Shown: positions 47,557-55,928, numbered from the stretch's first letter. The stretch: 64,000 nt of DNA from Pseudoclavibacter helvolus (GCF_014191305.1 NZ_JACHWJ010000001.1:558001-622000); one strand, 5' to 3'. Translations and numbers: made by a program. The notes: generated from the letters alone by a model not told the origin.

Positions 47557-48915
47557 TCAGGGTGCGAACTCATGGCCGGATTCGTGCGACAGCCTCAGGC
47601 CGCAGAGGTTTTCGAGGGTGGTGGTGCCGTCGTGTTCCCAGGCGTGGGTGTGGTCGAGGTCGCATGTGGCGGCGGGTTGTCGGCAGCCGGGCCAGCGGCA
47701 GTGGATGTCGCGGGCGGTCAGGTAGGCGCGCATGGCTGCGGTGGGTCGGTAGGTGTCGACGGCTTCGACGGTGCCGGTGATGGGGTGGGTGAGGATTCGC
47801 ACGAAGGAGGTTGCGGTGCCGGCGAGGCGGATCGCGTCCTCGAGCGGGATCGGGATCATGCCATCGAGCAGTGCCGGTGCTGGGGTGAGGCGGGTTGCGC
47901 CACCAACACGGCTCGCCGAAGCAGACGACCCGGCCCCGCTGCCGCCGAGTTTGGTGAGAGCGGTGAGGATCGGGATCGTGAACTGCACGCTCGCTTGGAT
48001 ACCGGCCGCCGCGGCGCAGGACATCGGGTCGGAGGTGAGGAGCATGTCCGCGAACAGGTCAGCCTTGACCTCGTCCATGGTGCGCTCATCCGGCGCGTCT
48101 GCCTCTGCCTCTGCCTCTGCATCGGCAACGTCATCCGCACCTGGCCCGCACGGACGGCTCGTCGCGCTCGTTCCGGTGGGCTTCGCGTTCGCGGGTTTCG
48201 GGCGCGCCGTGACGAGCGCTTTCCCCTGCTTCCGTAACCGATCCGCGATCGCTTTCCCCTCGATCAGTGGCAGCCGAGCGCGCAACAAGCACATGCCATT
48301 CTCGGTGGCCGTCACCGACACGTACCTCGTCTTTCGGGCACGCTCGTGTCGCTCCGACACGGACTCCTCGGTCAGTGACTCCGCGACCCGGGCCGCGGCC
48401 ATGCGCAGCGCTTTCGGCGGCAACACTCGTGAATCGAGCTCGGCGAGCATGACCCGCACGAACTCGCCCCGCCGCGCGGACTGCTCCACCGCATCCACGT
48501 GTCACACCGACAAGCCAGCCCCCGTGAGGACCCGCAGCTGCTCCTCGCTGAGCTTCCCCTCGCCAAGCGCATCGACGAGGCCGGGGAACTCGCGCACCGC
48601 GATCCCCGCGTCCGACAACGCGCCCTCCGCCGCCGACTGCCCGATCTGCTCGATCAACGCGACCTCCGCCGCGACCGACTGCACATGCATGGCGTGGTCG
48701 GTGGTGCCCTCCAACGCATCCAGCACCGACGCCATCTCAGCCAACTTCGCCCGCACCCGCACCTGATCGGCCGCGACCGCAGCCGCCATCACCGCAAGAT
48801 GCGCATCCCAATCCAACAGGAACTCTCGCCACACCACGACCGACGCCGGGTCGTGAGGATCAAGCCCCAAAACCTTCAGCGGTTCACCATCGTCGTCGAA
48901 GTCGTTCATGACCAC
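47557..48915 (-). pseudogene. DUF222/HNH endonuclease domain gene, interrupted
   Basis: These actinobacterial proteins join a DUF222 (13E12-type) domain to a C-terminal HNH nuclease motif; many copies occur per genome and their role is unclear. Here the reading frame is broken once by TGA at 48502-48504, in frame between LRVLTGAGLSV and VDAVEQSARRGEF. The HNH region CDLDHTHAWEHDG...LENLCGL...SHESGH is present, but the frame ends at HEFAP because the IS3 end supplies the stop. A restart at 48498 would give a 313-aa fragment. The gene is probably inactive. Confidence 0.8.
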
Positions 48916-49002
48916 AGCTTGGACCGGACCACCGACAATCCACGTCCACGTCGCAGCAAGCCAAGAAAAACCCAGATGCGCAGGCGCGTCCTCTCCGCAG
49001 CG

Positions 49003-51018
49003 CTAGTCGGTCAGTGACTGGCCCCTCGCCCCGACGATCGAGCGAAGCATCGCGCGCAGGATCCCGAAGAACCCGAGCAAGCCGATGACAGCGCCGAGCA
49101 GGTTGAACAGCTGCAGGCCAGGGGCGAGTGTCGGCCCGCCGCCTGCGACAACCAGGACGATCGCGAGGATGACCGCGGTCAGTGCGACGGCCGTATCGAT
49201 GCCCCGGCTCACGAGTCCTCCCAACCAGCTGCGGTCCTGGCGATCGGAGAAGGGGCTGACCCGAACGCTGAGCTCTCCGTCTTCGAGCTTGGAGACGATC
49301 GTGTCGATGCGGTTGGGCATGCGGGCCGCGTACGCGGCGGCGACGGCGGCCTTCGCCTGCGCGGTGCCCACAACCCGCTTGAGCGCGAGCAGCTGTTTGA
49401 GGAGCTTCGGCACGAACGGAAGCGCGCGCTGCACGAAGTCGAAGTCTGGCTCGATGACGCGCAGGCAGCCCTCGAGCGTCGCGAAGCTGCGGAATGCTGA
49501 TGCGAGCGTCGAGGGGAGCGCTAGGTGGTGCTTGCGGATGACGTCGAGCATCATCGTGAAGATCGATCCCTCGCCGCGCGGCCAGTGCTGCACGGAGGTC
49601 AGGGCGATCCCGATGTCGTGACGGAACGCATCGACGTCGAGGTCCTCTGGGGCGTCGACGATGAGCAGCAACGCATCTGCGGCGGAAACGTCATCGTCGC
49701 TCGCTGCCGAGAGCAGGAACGCCGCGAGGTGCTCACGCTGGCTCCGTTGCACGATCCCGATCGCCCCGAAGTCGATCAGCCCGAGTGTCCCGTCGTCCCG
49801 AATGAACACATTCCCAGGGTGGAGGTCGGCGTGGAAGACCCCGTACACGAGGATCTGCTCGATCACGGTTTCCATGAGCGTTTGGGAGAGCTGGTGCCTC
49901 GCCTCTGCGCCCAGCGTCTCGAGGCGGTCACCCGCGGAGCTCAGCGGGGTGCCGTCCATCACATCCATCGTGAGGACCCGGCGGGTGCTGGCGTCGGAGT
50001 AGACGGCCGGGATCGCGATCTCCTGGAGCTCGGGGGAGCCTGCGTGGATGTCGCGCATCGTGCTCTCGATCATGTGCACGTTCCGGGCCTCGACCCGGTA
50101 GTCGAGCTCCTCCTCGAGCGTGGTCGTGAAGCCGGCGGCCATGGCGGAGAGGCGCATCTCCCTGCCGAGCGCTGTGTGGGTCTCGGCACGGTCCGCGAGG
50201 CGTCCGATGATGTCGACGTCAGCTTCGACCTGGGCGCGGGCATCCGGTCGTTGCACCTTCACGACCACCGGTGTTCCGTCGACAAGGCGCGCCCGGTGCA
50301 CCTGCGCGACGGACGCGGCCGCCAGGGGAGTGGAGTCGATCTCGCCGAAGATCGTGTCGAGTGGCACGCCAAGCTCGCTCTTCAGCACCGCCTCGATCTC
50401 AGGCCACGGCACCGTCGTGGCATTTGACTGCAGTTGCGCGAGCGCTGAAAGGTAGGGCTCTGGGACGAGATCGCGCCTCGTCGAGAGCACCTGGCCGAGC
50501 TTCACGAAGGTGACGCCCGCGTGGTTGATGGTGGTGACAAGAGCATCCGCTCGCTGCTGCGAGGTCGTGCGTCCCTCGGTCGTGGGGGTGCGACGCCCGT
50601 GCAGGAGCCAGCCGGCGCCGTCGCGGGAGGCGATCGTGAGGATCTGCAAGTAGCGCTTGGTGCGGCTGCGTCGCCGAATCGCTGAGCGAACCAACTCGAT
50701 GGGATTCGGGAAGGCCCTCGTTGGGATCGTGGCCTCCAGCGCGACCAGGACAAGCACGCCGAGGGCGAAGATCCAGGAGACGGCGAGGAGCACGACGACG
50801 ACGACCACCGTGTAGTTGGTCTCGCCGTTCTCGAGCCTGTCGACGCCGGTCTCTCGAATGATCCAGTTGCCAAACGGGATCGAGGAGACGACCACAAGCG
50901 CCCCGACGATGATGGCCCGGATGTAGCCGATCGGGACTCCGAGCACTCGACGGGCCACGAGGCCGACCAAGATCGCGGCGAGGATGGCGACGGCGATCAG
51001 CAGGGCATTGGCGAACAC
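49003..51018 (-). CDS. ABC1/AarF (UbiB-type) atypical kinase-like membrane protein
   Basis: ABC1/UbiB proteins are atypical kinase-fold ATPases linked to quinone synthesis and lipid transport. The 671-aa product has three N-terminal membrane segments (within about residues 1-120), then the ABC1 domain with KLGQVLSTRRDLVPEPY, AAASVAQVHRARL, VVVKVQRP and the FHADLHPGN catalytic loop with the LIDFGAIG motif, and two hydrophobic segments near the C-terminus. I chose the GTG at 51018, preceded by GAGGAG; an earlier ATG at 51093 lacks one. Confidence 0.88.
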   Translation of the reverse strand: MFANALLIAVAILAAILVGLVARRVLGVPIGYIRAIIVGALVVVSSIPFGNWIIRETGVDRLENGETNYTVVVVVVLLAVSWIFALGVLVLVALEATIPTRAFPNPIELVRSAIRRRSRTKRYLQILTIASRDGAGWLLHGRRTPTTEGRTTSQQRADALVTTINHAGVTFVKLGQVLSTRRDLVPEPYLSALAQLQSNATTVPWPEIEAVLKSELGVPLDTIFGEIDSTPLAAASVAQVHRARLVDGTPVVVKVQRPDARAQVEADVDIIGRLADRAETHTALGREMRLSAMAAGFTTTLEEELDYRVEARNVHMIESTMRDIHAGSPELQEIAIPAVYSDASTRRVLTMDVMDGTPLSSAGDRLETLGAEARHQLSQTLMETVIEQILVYGVFHADLHPGNVFIRDDGTLGLIDFGAIGIVQRSQREHLAAFLLSAASDDDVSAADALLLIVDAPEDLDVDAFRHDIGIALTSVQHWPRGEGSIFTMMLDVIRKHHLALPSTLASAFRSFATLEGCLRVIEPDFDFVQRALPFVPKLLKQLLALKRVVGTAQAKAAVAAAYAARMPNRIDTIVSKLEDGELSVRVSPFSDRQDRSWLGGLVSRGIDTAVALTAVILAIVLVVAGGGPTLAPGLQLFNLLGAVIGLLGFFGILRAMLRSIVGARGQSLTD

Positions 51019-51135
51019 TGCGCTCCTCAAGGGGTGGGGGACTCGCCCCAGGCTAGCGGCAACGCCGTCGGTCAATCCATCCTCCGCGGACATCGCACCG
51101 CGCCCCCGGTTGCGAGGGTGCGGCGCCGGCGTGCG

Positions 51136-52185
51136 TCAGCGCTTCAGGTAGGGCAGGTGCGGTGCCGCACCTTCGGCGAACTGGCGCAGGATGCGCCGCT
51201 GCGTCTCCGCGGGGTAGTCGAAGGGGAGCGCGATGACAAGCTCGTCTGCGGCGTGGATGCCGGCGTCGTCGACAAGCGCTTGGGCGATCTCCTCACCTGT
51301 TCCATGCGCCACCCGTCCGAACTGGAAGGGCAGCGGGCCGCCGCCGACGTTCGCGGCCCGCTCAGCGTCTCTCTCGAGCAGCCACTCGAGCTCGGCGCGC
51401 TCGGATGGCGTGTCGAAGGGCACGATGGCTCGGCTGACTGAGGCGAACGAGGTGCCGGCGCTCGCCTTGGCGTGCTCGTCGCGGTAGGAGCGGATGTACC
51501 CTGCCTGGGTCTCCTCGAAGCCGAGCTCGCCGATCTCCGTGTTCAGTGTCGACAGCTGGAGTCGCAGCCCGCGCTTGCCGGTTTTCGTCGCGCTGGTTCC
51601 ACCGCCTGCCCCGTACGCGACGCGGTCCCTGAGCCCCGGGCTGTGTGGCTGCACCGTCAGCTCGGCGCCCGCCTGCGCGAAGGAGAGATCGGTCTCGGCC
51701 GTCGCGATCGTCCGGCCCTCGACTGCTGCGAGGAAGGTGTCGAGCCGCGCGTCGACCAGGGCGCGCACGTCGTCGCCCTCGATCTTGCCGAAGGCCTGCG
51801 CGAACGTCGACTCCGTCGCCGCGTACCCGGAGCTGAGGCCGAGCTCGAGCCGACCCCCGGTCAGCAGGTCGAGGGTCGCGGCGTCTTCTGCCAGTCGAAC
51901 GGGCTGCTCGAAGCGCAGGGGAGTGACGCTTGTGCCGACCCGGATTCGCTGCGCCCGTTGCGCTGCCGCAGCGAGGAATGTGAAGGGAGAGGACAGGTAG
52001 GTCTCGAGGTGGCGGTGACGCACGTAGCCCGTGTCATAGCCGAGGTCCTCCGCGTACTCGAAGAGCTCGAGCCCTTCCTGGAGCCCGAGAGAGTGGTCCG
52101 AGGAGACTCTCGTGTGCTCGACAAACGCGAGGAAGGAAAGGCGCTTCGGGGCGCTGGAAACTGGCTGCGTGACGGAATCGCTCAT
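51136..52185 (-). CDS. LLM-class flavin-dependent oxidoreductase
   Basis: The product is a 349-aa luciferase-like monooxygenase-fold protein that probably uses FMN or F420. Visible features are a TIM-barrel N-terminus (FLAFVEHTR), AEDLGYDTGYVRHRHLETY, VGTSVTPLRFEQPVRLAEDAATLDL (quoted in part) and GRLELGLSSGYAATES. I chose the ATG at 52185 (MSDSVTQP), which follows GAGGG. The substrate is unknown. It is followed by, but not clearly cotranscribed with, the ABC1 gene. Confidence 0.82.
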   Translation of the reverse strand: MSDSVTQPVSSAPKRLSFLAFVEHTRVSSDHSLGLQEGLELFEYAEDLGYDTGYVRHRHLETYLSSPFTFLAAAAQRAQRIRVGTSVTPLRFEQPVRLAEDAATLDLLTGGRLELGLSSGYAATESTFAQAFGKIEGDDVRALVDARLDTFLAAVEGRTIATAETDLSFAQAGAELTVQPHSPGLRDRVAYGAGGGTSATKTGKRGLRLQLSTLNTEIGELGFEETQAGYIRSYRDEHAKASAGTSFASVSRAIVPFDTPSERAELEWLLERDAERAANVGGGPLPFQFGRVAHGTGEEIAQALVDDAGIHAADELVIALPFDYPAETQRRILRQFAEGAAPHLPYLKR

Positions 52186-52331
52186 GATGCCCTCAGCATC
52201 CCGCCGCCGCAGCATTCCACCTGTCGCCCTCGTCACGCGGCGTAAGCGCCGGTAAGACGACGAAAGGGATGCTCCGGGCGATGCTCGGCAGTGAGGATAT
52301 CAAAGATCTAAAGGCACTTTGGGGCTCTGTG

Positions 52332-53201
52332 CTACGCACTCCGTTCGACGGGGAGCCAGAGCTCGCACGTCGACGTGCTGAAGTCGGGGGAGCGGTCGAG
52401 GACTGCGACTATCGACGGGCCGACTCGCAGGCGCCATGGGTTCGATGGGAACCAGTCAGTCGCCGTCGCAGCCCAGAGCCCCTGCAGTGCATCGGGGTAG
52501 TTCCCGGCGACCGTAAAGATCGCCCAGGTGCCCGCCTCGACCTTGATGGTGTCGAGATCCTCGGGAAGCTCGGCGTTCTGGCCGACGGCCACGCCATGGA
52601 GATACGTGAGGGGAGTGCCCTCTGCGTAATCCGGGTCGACGTCCACGCTCACCTGGAGTAGGCCGTTCGGTTCGCCGGTACTCAGCTGCTTGAGTCTCGT
52701 GTGTTCCGCTGCCGGCAGGGCCGCGATATGGGCCTGGATGTGCGGGTTCGCGCCCACGTGGATGAGCGGGACGCGGGCCGTATGCCCGATGAGTGCGAAG
52801 TCAGGGCGTTCGACGATGCGAGTGTCCATGGGGGAGTTCCCTTCGACGGTCAGGCGGAACCTGAGGTGCGGTTGTGAGCGGAGGGGGCCACCTGAGCGGC
52901 GGACCTCGCCGGGACTCGAGCCATGCACGGCGCGAAACGCCCGGCCGAACGCCTCGGTCGAGCCGTAGCCGAACCGCGTCGCGACGTCGAGCAACTCGTC
53001 AGCGCCAAGCACATCCGCGGCAGCGACCGTCATGCGGCGCCGTCTGATGTCGTCACTCAGTGGCATGCCCGCCAGTGACGAGAACATCCGGCGCGCGTGG
53101 TACTCGGTGGTGCCGAGTGAGCTGGCGAGCTCGCCGATGTCGATGCTGTCGCCAAGATGCGCGTCGATGTGCTCGACGATGCGGTTGAGAATCGAGATCA
53201 C
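52332..53201 (-). CDS. AraC-family regulator with GyrI-like effector domain
   Basis: The 289-aa product has an AraC-type double helix-turn-helix at the N-terminus (about residues 1-105: ELASSLGTTEYHARRMF and VATRFGYGSTEAFGRAFR) and a C-terminal GyrI-like small-molecule-binding domain (about 125-289). Such proteins (Rob/TipAS-like layout) sense drugs or metabolites. I chose the GTG at 53201 (VISILNRIVEHIDAH), preceded by GAAGGAC. Its target is unknown; a 307-bp non-coding stretch lies upstream. Confidence 0.85.
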   Translation of the reverse strand: MISILNRIVEHIDAHLGDSIDIGELASSLGTTEYHARRMFSSLAGMPLSDDIRRRRMTVAAADVLGADELLDVATRFGYGSTEAFGRAFRAVHGSSPGEVRRSGGPLRSQPHLRFRLTVEGNSPMDTRIVERPDFALIGHTARVPLIHVGANPHIQAHIAALPAAEHTRLKQLSTGEPNGLLQVSVDVDPDYAEGTPLTYLHGVAVGQNAELPEDLDTIKVEAGTWAIFTVAGNYPDALQGLWAATATDWFPSNPWRLRVGPSIVAVLDRSPDFSTSTCELWLPVERSA

Positions 53202-53508
53202 GGTTCGTCCTTCGCGAACGATCCTTGCAGGAGCGGCACGTGCGCACCCGATCATCGTGGTCAGATCCGATCATCGCGCGCTGGCGCGGCGAATCGACCG
53301 GAGTTCCACCGGGAGGAGCGGGCAATCACCTCGTAATGTCATAATGTGCATTATCGGATGTAGTGGAACCGGGCTCGGCGTGCGCAAGTTTGGTGCTCGT
53401 CATCAAGTAGGCTGTGAGTGCACGGTGAGTACCTTGCCGTGGCAGACTTCGTGGCTCGTGCCACCTTGTCGTTGTTGTATCACTGAGAGATCCTGGGAGC
53501 CGACACTC
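53202..53508. other. intergenic region with a small inverted repeat
   Basis: This 307-bp gap separates the divergent AraC-type gene and the 59-aa protein gene. It carries ATAATG-TG-CATTAT at 53341-53354 next to a second TAATG, and a repeated CGATCATCG. The low-GC run around 53335-53355 looks like promoter or operator DNA. An open frame covers it on the plus strand but its composition is not protein-like. No RNA gene was recognised. Confidence 0.5.
53341..53354. promoter_or_regulatory. inverted repeat ATAATG-TG-CATTAT
   Basis: Six-base arms with a 2-nt spacer sit 140 nt from the AraC-type start and 168 nt from the small membrane protein start. It could be an operator for either. The call is by form only. 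Confidence 0.35.
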
Positions 53509-53688
53509 GTGAGCGTTCTGATTGCCATCGGTTGCATCATCATCTTCGGCGCCGGCATCTGGTGCTACGGCCTGGCCTTCCAGGTGGACGGCGACACGCT
53601 TCGCCTTCTGGTGTTCCTGGCTGGCATCCTGCTGAACTCGCTCGCGCTGTTCATCCCGTGGCAGCTCGTGGGCCAGAGCCGCAAGTAG
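53509..53688 (+). CDS. 59-aa two-helix membrane protein, unknown function
   Basis: I do not recognise this protein. From the GTG at 53509 it encodes 59 residues: one hydrophobic segment at about 2-22 (IAIGCIIIFGAGIWCYGLAF), a short loop with a charged VDGDTLR, and a second at about 30-51, ending GQSRK. GGGAG lies 9 nt upstream. The SRPBCC gene starts 20 bp after its stop, so the two may form an operon. Confidence 0.65.
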   Translation: MSVLIAIGCIIIFGAGIWCYGLAFQVDGDTLRLLVFLAGILLNSLALFIPWQLVGQSRK

Positions 53689-53708
53689 CGACCAAAGCTC
53701 CACGCGCG

Positions 53709-54173
53709 GTGTTCACCCCCAGCATCGACATCAGCGTTCGCATCAAAGCTCCTGCTGAGCTCATCTGGCAGGCCCTCGTCGATGAGGATCTCCGTGAGCT
53801 TTGGTGGGCCGACTCCGAGTTCAAGATCAAGCGCGGCGCCAAGATCACGGCCCGCTCGCTGCGTCCCGGTAAGAAGAAACCCCGTATCACCTCGGGAAAC
53901 ATTACCAAGATCGACGCCCCAGAGGAACTCCACTTCACGTGGAAGACGAAGGCGGGCGACTTCGAGACCAACGTAGTGCTCGTCGTCGTCCAGCAGAAAG
54001 ACAAGAAAAGCAAGGTCCGAGTGCTCGAGCAGGGGTTCCCCCGCGGCGACTACGCGGAGATCCACGTCGCGAAGTATCGCGACGGCTGGCGTGAGCACCT
54101 CCTCCAGCTCCAGGAGCTGTTCGAGGATGGCCCGGGTCGCAAGCTCGCGACCAACTCGCTTAAGCACTCCTGA
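53709..54173 (+). CDS. SRPBCC (START/AHSA1-like) domain protein
   Basis: The 154-aa product has a single SRPBCC fold: IDISVRIKAPAELIWQALVD at the start, a middle stretch ITKIDAPEELHFTWKTKAGD and a C-terminal helix (YRDGWREHLLQLQELF). This fold binds hydrophobic ligands, but no ligand can be named. I chose the GTG at 53709 because it directly precedes the fold; no clear ribosome site is visible there. It follows the small membrane protein and is convergent with the SDR gene across a strong hairpin. Confidence 0.78.
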   Translation: MFTPSIDISVRIKAPAELIWQALVDEDLRELWWADSEFKIKRGAKITARSLRPGKKKPRITSGNITKIDAPEELHFTWKTKAGDFETNVVLVVVQQKDKKSKVRVLEQGFPRGDYAEIHVAKYRDGWREHLLQLQELFEDGPGRKLATNSLKHS

Positions 54174-54199
54174 CGCCGCTCCCCCGCGACGCGTACTTA

Positions 54200-54235
54200 C
54201 GACGATGCCCGGACCTCGCGGTCCGGGCATCGTCG
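54200..54235. terminator. terminator between the SRPBCC and SDR genes
   Basis: CGACGATGCCCGGACC pairs with GGTCCGGGCATCGTCG, a perfect 16-bp stem with a 4-nt loop. It is self-complementary and serves both convergent genes. Confidence 0.9.
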
Positions 54236-54275
54236 TTGCTGCGCCTCAGGGGCTGCGATGCGGCGAGTCGAGTCG

Positions 54276-55052
54276 CTACTCGCTGATGAAGCCTGAGGTG
54301 TCGCCGATAAGTCGGAGGTTGTCCGTCGGGACTGGCTCGACGACGGCCTTCGTCACCTCTGCGGCGAACTCCGGCACGTTGTAGAGCTTCCCTGCCTCTT
54401 CGCGGCGGGCGGCGATCGCGCCGGGGTTGAGTCGATCCAGCAGAGTCGCCGTGATGGTTCCCTCGATCATGTCTCCGGAGACGACAACGAACTCGACGCC
54501 GCGTTCGCTCAGCTCTGGAACGAGCGCGAGCAGGGCGTCTTCGCCGGCCCGCTTTGAGCTGGCGACGGCCTCGTACTCCGGCATCGTTGGCGTGGTGCGG
54601 ATGAAGTGCGCCTGGTGGCTCGTGACGAACACCACTCGGCCGCCGTCCCGCATCAGCTCGAGGGCGCCCTTGAGCGTCTCGACCTGCGCGTCACGGTTGA
54701 GCTTGAGGGCGTAGTCCTCGCCGAGGCCCGACTCCATGCCGCCGGATGCGTTGAGAACAAGCACGTCGAGGCCGCCGTATTCGCGGTCGATGGTCGCGAA
54801 GAGCTCCTGACGGCTCGCCTCGTCGGTGAGGTCGGCGCCGACTGCGATCGCCGTGCCGCCATCGGCTGCGATCGCGTCGACCAGCTTGATGGCGCGTGCC
54901 TCCTTGTTGCGGTAGTTCACGACGACCTTCGCGCCGGCCTGCGCAAGGAACTTGACGGTGTCCGCGCCGATGCCGCGGGAGGAACCCGTGACAAGCGCGC
55001 GCTTGCCTTCGAGTGCTCCGGCGGCCAGCGGGTTGAGAATCTGTTCAGCCAT
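54276..55052 (-). CDS. atypical short-chain dehydrogenase/reductase
   Basis: This 258-aa Rossmann protein has the nucleotide-binding TGSSRGIGADT at residues 22-32, VLNASGG near 99-105 and Ser145 in VTSHQAH. The catalytic motif YxxxK is absent: the candidate Tyr160 and Lys167 (YEAVASSK) are seven positions apart. So it is an atypical SDR that may have altered or no redox activity. The start is ATG at 55052, 7 nt after a -10-like TAGAAT. It is divergent from the GDPD gene, with only 52 bp between the two starts. Confidence 0.85.
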   Translation of the reverse strand: MAEQILNPLAAGALEGKRALVTGSSRGIGADTVKFLAQAGAKVVVNYRNKEARAIKLVDAIAADGGTAIAVGADLTDEASRQELFATIDREYGGLDVLVLNASGGMESGLGEDYALKLNRDAQVETLKGALELMRDGGRVVFVTSHQAHFIRTTPTMPEYEAVASSKRAGEDALLALVPELSERGVEFVVVSGDMIEGTITATLLDRLNPGAIAARREEAGKLYNVPEFAAEVTKAVVEPVPTDNLRLIGDTSGFISE

Positions 55053-55059
55053 GCCTCCG

Positions 55060-55065
55060 ATTCTA
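55060..55065 (-). promoter_or_regulatory. -10 box of a probable leaderless promoter (SDR gene)
   Basis: TAGAAT on the minus strand is followed by CGGAGGC and the ATG at 55052, a 7-nt gap. The GGAGG in that gap would not be on a leaderless mRNA, so a longer leader from another promoter is possible. Confidence 0.45.
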
Positions 55066-55091
55066 TTGGGCGCGAGGTGGTGCAGGCGCAC

Positions 55092-55097
55092 TAGCGT
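55092..55097 (+). promoter_or_regulatory. -10 box of a probable leaderless promoter (GDPD gene)
   Basis: TAGCGT is followed by 7 nt and the ATG at 55105. It is 26 bp from the opposing -10 box of the SDR gene, so the two promoters share DNA. Confidence 0.5.
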
Positions 55098-55104
55098 TGG
55101 ATGC

Positions 55105-55875
55105 ATGCTTCACCCCTTCCTTGACGGTGCTCCCCCGCGTGTCCTCGCTCACCGGGGTCTTGCATTGAGCGCGACCGAGAACACGGTGGAGGCGTTCCGC
55201 GCGGCGATCGACGCCGGGGCAACGCACATCGAGACCGATGCTCGCGCTTCGAGCGACGGGCGGGCGGTGCTCTGGCACGACGAGACGCTCGAGGGCTTCG
55301 ACGGCAGCACCCGACTCGTCGGTGACTCCCCCATGTCAGTGCTGGCCGGCCTCAGGTCAACCGGGTCGACTCCTGGCGCCGAGCTGCTTCCGCTCGACGT
55401 GGCGCTCGACGCGTTCCCCACTGCGAGGTTCAACATCGATGTGAAGTCTGGCGCTGCCGTGGCGGCCGTCGGGCAAGCCGTTAGGCGAACGGGAGCCGAA
55501 TCCCGCGTGCTCGTGACTTCGTTCTCGGCGCTCCGCTTGGGGCGGGCCGCCAGGCTGCTCCCCGACGCGGCCCGTGGCGTAGCGAGCCCCGGTATCGCTG
55601 CGGCACTTGTCGCGATGTACCTCCGCTCTGGGCGGATGCTGCACCGGGCCCTCCGCGGAGCCTCGGCCGTCCAGATCCCCGAACGGGCCGGCGGGCTCGA
55701 TCTCCTGTCCCCCGCGAGGCTGCGTGCGTTCCACCGACATGTGCCCGAGGTGCACGTGTGGACGATCAACGATCCCGCGACGATGCGTGAGCTCCTCGAG
55801 CGAGGAGTCGACGGACTTGTCACCGACCGTGCCGATCTCGCCGTCGAGGTTGTGAGAAGTCACACAAATCTATGA
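55105..55875 (+). CDS. glycerophosphodiester phosphodiesterase family protein
   Basis: GDPD enzymes cut glycerophosphodiesters to glycerol 3-phosphate and an alcohol using a metal-bound TIM barrel. The 256-aa product has the catalytic HRG at residues 16-18, ENT at 25-27, the metal ligands E43 and D45 in HIETDAR, and the LWHDETL motif (H58). The C-terminal TINDPATMRELLERGVDGLVTD also fits. No signal peptide is present, so it is probably cytoplasmic. It is divergent from the SDR gene and lies before rbpA. Confidence 0.9.
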   Translation: MLHPFLDGAPPRVLAHRGLALSATENTVEAFRAAIDAGATHIETDARASSDGRAVLWHDETLEGFDGSTRLVGDSPMSVLAGLRSTGSTPGAELLPLDVALDAFPTARFNIDVKSGAAVAAVGQAVRRTGAESRVLVTSFSALRLGRAARLLPDAARGVASPGIAAALVAMYLRSGRMLHRALRGASAVQIPERAGGLDLLSPARLRAFHRHVPEVHVWTINDPATMRELLERGVDGLVTDRADLAVEVVRSHTNL

Positions 55876-55902
55876 GTTTTCGAGGAAAAGCGGGAACGCG
55901 CG

Positions 55903-55928
55903 GGAATACCTCGGCACAATCGCACGTT
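55903..55928 (+). promoter_or_regulatory. SigR/SigH-type promoter upstream of rbpA
   Basis: GGAAT (55903-55907), exactly 18 nt, then GTT (55926-55928) match the consensus for the thiol-stress ECF sigma factor SigR/SigH of actinobacteria. It lies 47 nt before the rbpA ATG. A second GGGAAC starts 11 bp earlier at 55892. rbpA is a known SigR target in Streptomyces, so the assignment fits established biology. No sigma factor gene is in the window. Confidence 0.7.

Larger units (their letters stand above)
46218..47559 (+). mobile_element. IS3-family insertion sequence with a damaged orfB
   Basis: The terminal inverted repeats are about 25 bp with two mismatches: both ends begin TGACTCGCCCCGG and continue TGTCCGGAGA. 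A 3-bp duplication GGG flanks the element (46215-46217 and 47560-47562). It carries orfA and a frameshifted orfB. It has inserted into the 3' end of the DUF222/HNH gene and supplies that frame's new stop codon. A one-base deletion suggests it can no longer move by itself. Confidence 0.92.

Noticed and set aside
53032-53688. 218-codon plus-strand frame ahead of the 59-aa protein
   Set aside because: The first 159 codons overlap the AraC-type gene and non-coding DNA; only the last 59 look like a protein.
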